A stretch of DNA of 64,000 nucleotides from Rhytidiadelphus loreus (lineage: Eukaryota; Streptophyta; Bryopsida; Hypnales; Hylocomiaceae). The DNA lies in contig OX344762.1 in assembly GCA_947034895.1 (NCBI GenBank), positions 88,034,981 to 88,098,980 on the forward strand, in the 5' to 3' direction. Positions 56,940 to 64,000 of the stretch are shown here, one piece after another. Below the pieces are notes generated by a model. It saw nothing but the letters and a program-made list of their open reading frames with translations, was not told the DNA's origin and did no database searches. Both the position numbers and the translations under genes were made by a program. Each line of letters begins with the position of its first letter. Position 1 is the stretch's first letter.

Positions 56940-58136
56940 TATCTTGGCACTACATCAATAAGTCAATGGAGAAGATAGTAATCTCAACAATAAGAAATGC
57001 TTTATGATGCAAGGGATGAATGGGTCCAACATGTAATGAATTCAAATATATTCAAATGTACGTGCCTTACATAGGAAAGGGAAGAAGTGGCTGCCATTAA
57101 AGGAGAATGATGGGAACTACTCATTGACAACAAGCAATTACTGTGGTTAAAATTTTGCATGCCAACAGACACCACTACAAAATATATATTGGAGTGTCAG
57201 TTCCATTATTGGGTTCAAATACATATTTGAAACCCCTAAATTCAAGAATCACAATATTCCATACATGAATGAAACCATAATCAATTCATCCTATTAATTA
57301 ACATCTGTACAATTCCTTCCATAACAGGTAATAGATGCTTGAAATTTATGCCTCATTACTCTATTATAGTGTATCATGCTTTTACATTTTAGTATATCAT
57401 CAAGTGGTTGCCTTTAATGTCCACTAGTTATCATCTCATGAAATTGTATTCAGTCCCCATTATTAGCTTCTGAAATAGTAAGTGGCATTGGGTAAATGTC
57501 AGATGTATTTTATAATATATTCGGGAATAAGAGCCTTTCCAACAGTCTGCGCGAGGTGGAAGCGCCAAACTGTTGGAGACCGTGTAAATATGGCCCCAAG
57601 GGGCCGGCACATTGCCAAGACCCTAGCACCCCCCGTGTTGCAAGCTGCGTCAGAGGTTGTTTCGTCAGGAGTTCAAGAAATAAGAAAGAATGTAATGCAA
57701 TAAAATCGGGCACCTTTGGGCAATACTGTTGGGCTACAAGTCAGGCACGCCCCCCAAAAATTGAGCAGATGAGTTGGCTCCCAAAACTGGGAGTTCTTTT
57801 GAAGGGTGGTTTTGGAAACTTGTTAGTAGCTCTTGCTTCTTTTCTTTGTTCTCCACTTATTTTAAATTCAAAGAATTTGTTTATAAATAATTTTCTTTAT
57901 TCTACTATTAAAAAAATAATTCAAAAAAGGTATTATTTATTTTAAATGTAAAACAAAAAAAGAACTTCATATAAAAAAAATCATTTACTTTATTATCCAC
58001 TTATATTTTTAGGACCATAAGTTATAATTTTAATACAAAATAAATAAATATAATTAAGTTTCTTTTACTTTGAATTAATTTTTAAAAATAGATAAAAAAA
58101 TTTACTTTGAATTCTCTCTAATTTTTTAGCAGTTTT
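56940..58136. other. Intergenic, no gene recognised
   Basis: No domain-bearing frame. A GC-richer patch at 57540-57790 has overlapping plus-strand frames (57482-57703, 57496-57945) without recognisable motifs. Flanks are AT-rich. Confidence 0.45.
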
Positions 58137-58225
58137 TGTGGAATATGTTGTGATTTGTCACTAATGTCACTAACCCCCCAGAGGGGACTTAGTGACATTA
58201 GTGACAAATCACAACATATTCCACA
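58137..58225. repeat. Short hairpin with 37-nt arms
   Basis: The left arm TGTGGAATATGTTGTGATTT continues to CACTAA at about 58173. It is mirrored by the right arm 58189-58225, with a 15-nt loop containing CCCCCCAGAGGGG. The core GTGATTTGTCACTAATGTCA is shared with the larger hairpin 190 bp downstream. Confidence 0.85.
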
Positions 58226-58414
58226 ACTTTTGAATGAAGGGACCAAATCCTCTAAGACTTTGCGCATATGTTCAAGCGTATGAGGTCTACATCCATGCCA
58301 ATTTTTGAAAGCTTTAGTCACTTTTAGAATATTTTACAATTTATTGATTATTTTCATTTTCAACCCCAAAATGAATAAGAGTGGGGGCTAACATGTCCAA
58401 TTTCTTGTGCAAAG

Positions 58415-58644
58415 ATGCTTGCCTAGGTCTTTGTGCAAGTACTAAAGGTTTTTGAGACAATTGCTTGAACCTATGAACAAGTGTTGTGGAAGATGTTGTG
58501 ATTTGTCACTAATGTCACTAACCCCCTTTTTAGGGGGTTAGTGACATTAGTGACAAATCACAACATCTTCCACAACACTTGTTCATAGGTTCAAGCAATT
58601 GTCTCAAAAACCTTTAGTACTTGCACAAAGACCTAGGCAAGCAT
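58415..58644. repeat. Long hairpin with perfect 113-nt arms
   Basis: Bases 58415-58527 are exactly complementary to 58532-58644, with a 4-nt loop between. I compared the arms base by base and found no mismatch. The arm starts ATGCTTGCCTAGGTCTTTGT and ends TGTCACTAACCCCCT. Such a perfect long foldback is either very young or kept by gene conversion. Transcribed, it would make long double-stranded RNA suited to Dicer-like enzymes. No transposon ends or target duplication are evident. Confidence 0.9.
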
Positions 58645-59505
58645 TTTTCTTGCAATAAATCATATTTCTGGATGTTTTGAAAGTTTTTAAATGGAGTAGG
58701 ATGATAAATTATAGCTTCATTTTCAGATGTATTAAGTCATGAATAGGACGGTAAATGGTTCTATCATAGATTGTCTAGAATGCAAGAGCATAATAAAATA
58801 TCGTCATGTACTACATAATGGATTATGAGCCTAGAGGGTCAATTTAAATGCCAGTGTAAGTTACATATATATTAGAATGAGGCAAGAGTGCCCAATTGCC
58901 CTCACAGAAATGTTAAAGGAATATAAGGACCGTCAGCTTGCTGAAGATTACATTTAGGAGCCGAATTTATTATTTTTTGTGGATATAATTTAGAAGTCAC
59001 CCATGAGTGGGTTTAAATATTACGGATAAAATACACACATACCATTAAATCAGATGGAAATTCATTTGAAAGTGAAAAATGATCCAACACAACCCTAAAT
59101 ACCAATGTTAGATACCGCATCAACTTTTCAATGAGTTATGAAATAAGAGAAACAACTGTAGGGCATTTGAATCCCATCAAGAAGGCCGAAGTAAGCCTAA
59201 CTTGGTCGCCCATGGAACTCAACGGTGTGTTGATCAACACATGTGCCTGCATGACCAAGTGCCACGTGTAGCTGAAGCATGTATCTGGTTCTGAGATGAT
59301 CCACCTGAGAAGGTAAACCCTAGCATGCAAAATCGCCTCGCAAGGAACCCTATCTTTCTTCCTCGTTTTCATGTGGTTCTCCACCTTTGAGGCCATTGCA
59401 GGTAGACTTGTCGCATTTGTTCATGCACAGGGTCTCAGAAGTTGAATTCAGTTGATGTTGCCGTGGGCATTTGCGGGCTTCCTATCGACCATTACAGTGT
59501 CCGTA
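58645..59505. other. Intergenic, presumed upstream region of the ParB-like gene
   Basis: No gene is recognised. An 86-codon minus-strand frame (59136-59396) begins with a good ATG but has no recognisable domain, and I do not call it. Confidence 0.4.
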
Positions 59506-59598
59506 ATGGCAGAGCAGATCTTGAGATCCAGAAAAGGTCAGGCCACCATTGTCGACGTTGGAGAAACTGCGACAGAAACACAAGATCAGCAAGAAGAG
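59506..59598 (+). CDS. Possible first coding exon of the downstream gene
   Basis: ATG at 59506 opens 31 codons (MAEQILRSRKGQATIVDVGE at the start), ending at GAG|GTACAT, a plausible donor. A possible matching acceptor is at 62158-62159 (ACCAG|GTGGGC), but that exon meets a TGA near 62270, so its link to the main exons is not resolved. Confidence 0.35.
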
Positions 59599-59716
59599 GT
59601 ACATTTCGTCCAACTTGACACTCATCACATTTGGATATTGTGGTAATAAATGGGTATCCAAATATCTCCAGTAATAATAGACAATTGTGTTTGGGTGTCG
59701 GGAATGATGTGGTTGA

Positions 59717-62030
59717 GTAGGGCGTTGAGGAATTTTGTCCTAGTCTCAGTCCTGGGGAAGGTCAAGCCTACAAGACGATCTTGTCCCATATTCTTTTTAG
59801 AGTGTAGGGCATGTGTATTTGTCTATCGGGATTGTCGTGAATGAGCAGGGCGTTGTGATACTCACGGCCCATCTCGGTCCAGAGACCGACTCGAGGGAGG
59901 CATGGCTTGCCCCATTTTATTTTTGCAATTCGGGGCTTGTGTTGATGTGTGTCAGGTCTGTCATGGTGAGCAGGGCACTCTGGCACTCAAGCCTTGTCTC
60001 GGTCCCGAGACCGACCGGGAGGGAGGCATTGCCTTTCCCCATATCATTATTTTATTGTTGGGCGTGTGTATTTGTGTAGCATGGCGTGTGTGTTTGTGTG
60101 TAGGGCTGTCTTGGTGAGTAGGGCGTTATGGCTCTCAGGCCTCGTCTCGGTCCCGCGACCGACATGGAGGAAGGCATTGGCTTGCCCATATTATTTTTTC
60201 AGTTTGAGGCGCATGTTGATTTGTGTCGGGGTTGTGTGTACTTGTGTGTCTGGATTGTCTCAGTGAGCAGGGAGTTGTGGCATTCAGGCCCATCTCGGTC
60301 CCAGGGAAGGTCGGATTGGCAGGACGACCTTGCACCATATTATTTTTGGAGTACATAGCGTGTGTTGTTGTTAGTCTGGGCTGTCGTGAATGAGCAGGGC
60401 GTTATGGCTCTCAAGCCTTGTCTCGGTCCCGAGATTGATAAGGAGGAAGGGATGGGCTTGCCCCATATTATTTTTTCAATGTAGGGCTTATGTATGTGTG
60501 TGTCGGGGTTGTCTACTTGAGCAGGATGTTGCGGCTATCAGGCCCCATCTCGGTCCCGAGACCAACAGTGAGGAAGGCATGGGCTTGCCCCATATAATTT
60601 TATCAATGCGGTGTGTGTGTATTTGTGTGTCGGAGATGAGTGTGTTTGTACATCGGGGTTGTCGTGTTGAGCAGGGCGTTATGGCACTGAGGGACCGTCT
60701 CGGTACCGAGACCGACCGGGAGGGAGGCTGCGCCTTGTCCTATATCATTATTTGATTGTGGGGCGTGTATTGATGTGTGTTGGGGTGTGTATATTTGTAT
60801 GTCGGGGCTATCAAGTTGAGCAGGGCATTATGGCTCTCAAGCCTTGTCTCGGTCCAGAGACCGACAGGGAAGAAGGGATGGGCTTGCCCAAAATTATTTA
60901 TTCAATGTAGGGCGTGTGTATTTGTGTGTCGGGGCTGTCAAGTTGAGTAGGGCGTTGTGGCTATCAGGCCCCATCTCGGTCCCAAGACTGACAGGGAGGG
61001 AGGCATGGGCTTGTCCCATATCATTATATTATTGCGACACGTGAATTGTTGTGTGTCGGGGTTGTGTGTGATTTCTGTATTAAGGCCTTATTCATTATAA
61101 TTGGACCTGTAATCGACAGATTTTGAGACTTTTGCCCTAAAACAATTGTATGGATTTATCCTCGAGTCGAGGATAAATTGAGACTGCAACCTTTTGGCAA
61201 TGAAAGGTTTTTTTACATAGTAATATTTTAAAGTCTCAAATTTCCAGATAGTCTCAAAATTGAATAGTTATGACTGTTTATCCTCGAGTCGAGGATAAAT
61301 TGAGACTGCAACCTTTTGGCAATGACAGGTTTCTTTACATAGTAATATTTTAAAGTCTCAAATTTCCAGATAGTCTCAAAATTGAATAGTTATGACTGTT
61401 TATCCTCGAGTCGAGGATAAATTGAGACTGCAACCTTTTGGCAATGACAGGTTTCTTTACATAGTAATATTTTAAAGTCTCAAATTTCCAAATAGTCTCA
61501 AAATTGAATAGTTATGACTGTTTATCCTCGAGTCGAGGATAAATTGAGACTGCAACCTTTTGGCAATGACAGGTTTCTTTACATAGTAATATTTTAAAGT
61601 CTCAAATTTCCAAATAGTCTCAGAATTGAATAGTTATGACTGTTTATCCTCGAGTCGAGGATAAATTGAGACTGCAACCTTTTGGCAATGAAAGGTTTCT
61701 TTACATAGTAATATTTTAAAGTCTCAAATTTCCAAATAGTCTCAAAATTGAATAGTTATGACTGTTTATCCTCGAGTCAAGGATAAATTGAGACTGCAAC
61801 CTTTTGGCAATGAAAGGTTTCTTTACATAGTAATATTTTTAAGTCTCAAATTTCCAGATAGTCTCAAAATTGAATAGTTATGACTGTTTATCCTCGAGTC
61901 GAGGATAAAATTGAGACTACCATTTGTCCAAACATAACGAATAAGGCCTTTATTGGGGCTGTTCGGTGAGCAGGGCGTTGTAGCACGGAGGCCTTTCTCG
62001 GTCCCGAGACCGACCAGGGCAGATGGAAAG
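59717..62030 (+). repeat. GC-rich tandem array, 11 units of about 126 or 149 bp
   Basis: The unit start GAG(C/T)AGGGCGTT recurs at about 59717, 59843, 59967, 60115, 60264, 60392, 60520, 60669, 60818, 60944 and 61970 (the last after an 867-bp insertion). Spacings alternate between about 126 and 149 bp. Each unit has the inverted repeat TCGGTCCCGAGACCGA, then GGGAGGGAGGCATGGG and a TTTGTGTGTCGGGG tract. Open frames here only translate the repeat. Confidence 0.88.
61083..61949. mobile_element. PIF/Harbinger-type MITE containing seven 122-bp repeats
   Basis: The inverted ends AGGCCTTATTC at 61083 and GAATAAGGCCT at 61949 are flanked by TTA on both sides (61080-61082 and 61950-61952). TTA duplications and GGCCTT termini are typical of PIF/Harbinger (Tourist-like) elements. 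The inside is a tandem array: TCCTCGAGTCGAGGA recurs at 61159, 61281, 61403, 61525, 61647, 61769 and 61891, exactly every 122 bp. There is no ORF. It is inserted in the GC-rich array. Confidence 0.85.
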
Positions 62031-62569
62031 GCCTGCTCCGTAATTGTGGTTTGCTTTGCCTACTCGTGGAGATACTTAGTTTCGGTTCTAGCTAAACAAT
62101 TGATCTCTTGTTGATTTGAAGTAATACTAACATTTGACATGATTTGTATACCGAACCAGGTGGGCATGGCGTCAGCAGAAGTGCAGATCCACGAACGTCA
62201 AGTTGATAATATATTAGAGATGCCCATAGACAGTGGCAAAGAAGTTAATGTCATCTTCATGCAATCTGAGTGACAATTTGTGAGTATAGATAATGTAATT
62301 AGGGACATAGATGAGGTCTCATCGTATTCAATTGTCGATCTAGACATTCATATTTTGTGTTGTAGACAGTACAGTTCATTAAGTTTCCAGTGCATTCCTG
62401 ATTTGTGACGAGGCTTTCCTATAATTTTACATATATTTTTTGTTCAATTGTTACATAATTTTTTATTTTAGAATATGACTCCTATAGATTTACAACTGTC
62501 ATTTGTGTATCTAATCGATGGTCGTGTATTGTATTTTGAATATCACAGGAGACTGCATAGGCACAGTCC
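62031..62569 (+). other. Probable intron or 5' region of the ParB-like gene
   Basis: After the array, 62160-62270 holds a short open segment beginning VGMASAEVQI after an acceptor-like ACCAG and ending in TGA; it may be an exon whose donor I cannot place. The rest is AT-rich, with a polypyrimidine-like stretch before TATCACAG at about 62548 and GGCACAG at 62566. Confidence 0.4.
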
Positions 62570-63970
62570 ATGGCCAAGCCACATTCTGCCACTATTTCAT
62601 CAGTAGTGGAGGTTGATGACGAACCTGAAAATATTTCAGAGTCTGATTCAGATGACAATGGGACCCTTGGAGTGTTGAAGGACGCCTTAGAAGATGACAT
62701 CCGTAAGACCCAAAAGATTGACACTGTGTCTATTCTACATGGATTGAGATTGACATCCACGGACGCGTCTCGAATGAAGATCCCATTGTGCCGAATGATT
62801 CCTATGCCCATGGTCCGCCCAACTCTATCTTGCGATTTGACACTACTCGAACACCAGTTCAATGGTGGATACGAAGAGGGGGCTAGAGTCTTCTACGTGT
62901 CAATCTCAAATGAGGAAGGGCATACCGGGGTGTTTTCTGCTGAAGAAAAAGAAGCGTGGGGGCCAATTTGGAATTCTATCAATGACGAATTCAATTCATT
63001 TCTGAGGTCCCAACCTGTTGTGAAACATCTTGTGGACTATAAATTCTACGTGTGTGATGGAAATCACAGGAGGATCGCATGGATGAACCACATCAAACGG
63101 TTGCACTCAACGGAGAAGGGGTGGCATATCTCAGTGGACCCCATTGTACTGGATATGGCAAACCGAACTGGATTGGCAATGCAAGCAATGCATAACATAA
63201 ACAAGTAATGCTTATAATCTTTATTTTTACATTGTATACATGTTTCAATCTTGTGAATACTATGGAAATTTTGTATTTCCACAATTGACTTCATGATTGT
63301 TTATACAGGCAAACGGAGAGTTATCACGTGAAGACAAATCTCGTGCATACCCTATACCGTGTTCAAAAGTACGGAGTTATGGACCTTGAGAAGTTTAAAG
63401 ATCTTCTAACAGCCGATGAAGTGAAGACATGCCAGAATAATACACGTGTAAAGTGGTACAACATGGCACTTGAGGTTTTCACGTCTTTCATATTCAAGGT
63501 AAGATTAATTCAAGTACTTGAATCATTTCTAGGAGTCGTCTAAGTATATTGCTTCATTCTATTAACATTTCCAATTGCATGAAATGTGTGTCTCAGCAAG
63601 AAATCTCGGCGGCAGCAAAGGTTGCTATTCGAAAGTACAAGGAAGATACCCCTTCTGATGAAGTGACAGAAAAAGGTGTTGCAAAGGCGATGAGGGCATC
63701 GATAAAAGATTCCACTGACAAGTACTACAAGAAGCTATCCAAGATTGTTTCAGTCGCCAACCCAACTCTTGGACCCGAATGGCTAAAAGAGGTTTGTTGG
63801 AATTCATCAAACAATACTCATCATGAATATTAATTGGAATTCAAATGCACTAACTAGTTTGGCATTGCATCTCATAGATCGAAAGGCATTGGAATCTGTT
63901 TGCTACTCCCGAGTTGAGTCTTGAGAAGTTGCAAATGATATCAACTTCAAATGCTACATCAGAGTCAAAG
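62570..63970 (+). CDS. Unknown protein with a ParB-like DGNHR motif (3' end outside window)
   Basis: Exons are 62570..63204, 63309..63498, 63597..63791 and 63878..63970. All have GT-AG introns, the frame is kept through every junction, and there is another donor at 63971. The ATG at 62570 is the first in frame, but an acceptor just upstream (GCACAG|TCC) allows an earlier start. The N terminus is acidic (VDDEPENISESDSDDN). Around residue 165 is YVCDGNHRRIAW; a DGNHR box followed by a helix is the hallmark of ParB/sulfiredoxin-like folds, which bind nucleotides and in some families cleave DNA or hydrolyse CTP. The rest is helical and Lys-rich (AAAKVAIRKYKEDTPSDEV). Function is unknown. It could be a host gene or a transposon-associated gene, because it lies next to a MULE-like gene. 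Confidence 0.65.
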
Positions 63971-64000
63971 GTAAAGTGGATGAAGTGAATGAACTCATCT

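Noticed and set aside
59136..59396. 86-codon minus-strand frame with a good ATG upstream of the ParB-like gene
   Set aside because: No domain, no homologous copy in the window, and composition like the surrounding intergenic DNA; unsupported as a gene.
61159..61905. Regularly spaced repeats that could suggest a CRISPR array
   Set aside because: The 122-bp units are repeated over their whole length without unique spacers, and lie in a TTA-flanked MITE of a eukaryotic genome.

Overview
The window looks like nuclear DNA of a streptophyte, most likely a land plant with a repeat-rich genome. The evidence is AT-rich intergenic DNA full of MITEs, spliceosomal GT-AG introns in every credible gene, a Ty1/copia retrotransposon primed by plant initiator-Met tRNA, CACTA-like and PIF/Harbinger-like elements, and a MULE transposase with a SWIM zinc finger. 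I cannot name the species. Only a few genuine gene loci are visible, and most of the 64 kb is transposon-derived or featureless AT-rich sequence.

Layout. (1) 1-1.25 kb: start of an NmrA-like NAD(P)-binding gene (copy C) on the minus strand, cut by the window edge. (2) 1.25-26.4 kb: AT-rich intergenic DNA with dispersed repeats, a three-copy TA-flanked MITE family, TTAA-ended elements that resemble piggyBac termini, a foldback MITE and a GC-richer block of unknown nature at 21.6-22.7 kb. (3) 26.7-46.5 kb: NmrA-like copy B, a pseudogene. Its second intron holds an 18.3 kb Ty1/copia element (27166-45450, LTRs about 98% identical, 5-bp target duplication). (4) 46.5-51.3 kb: retroposed LINE tail, then the intact three-exon NmrA-like gene A (300 aa). 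(5) 52.9-56.9 kb: a two-exon MULE transposase-like gene carrying two in-frame TGA codons. (6) 58.1-58.7 kb: two related hairpins, one with perfect 113-nt arms. (7) 59.5-64 kb: a plus-strand multi-exon gene with a ParB-like DGNHR motif that runs off the window. A GC-rich tandem array lies upstream, probably in its first intron, and is itself interrupted by a Harbinger-type MITE containing seven 122-bp repeats.

The most striking structure is the copia element. It has been hit at least five times. Two copies of the same 3.6 kb CACTA-ended element lie in opposite orientation (28744-32322, TSD TGT; 41541-45217, TSD TAT). A related 1.68 kb element sits in the reverse transcriptase (32697-34377, TSD GAC), a 226-bp CACTA MITE sits in gag (40734-40959, TSD AAT), and a 3.4 kb GC-rich cassette with its own TATA box and a long gag-like ORF lies in gag. 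Exact 3-bp target duplications and restored reading frames prove the CACTA-type insertion points. The 3.6 kb and 1.68 kb elements carry tRNA-like modules and nested foldback MITEs.

The three NmrA-like loci are copies of one segmentally duplicated unit (promoter side, gene and 3' flank). Copy A is intact, copy C is intact as far as it can be seen, and copy B is split and frameshifted.
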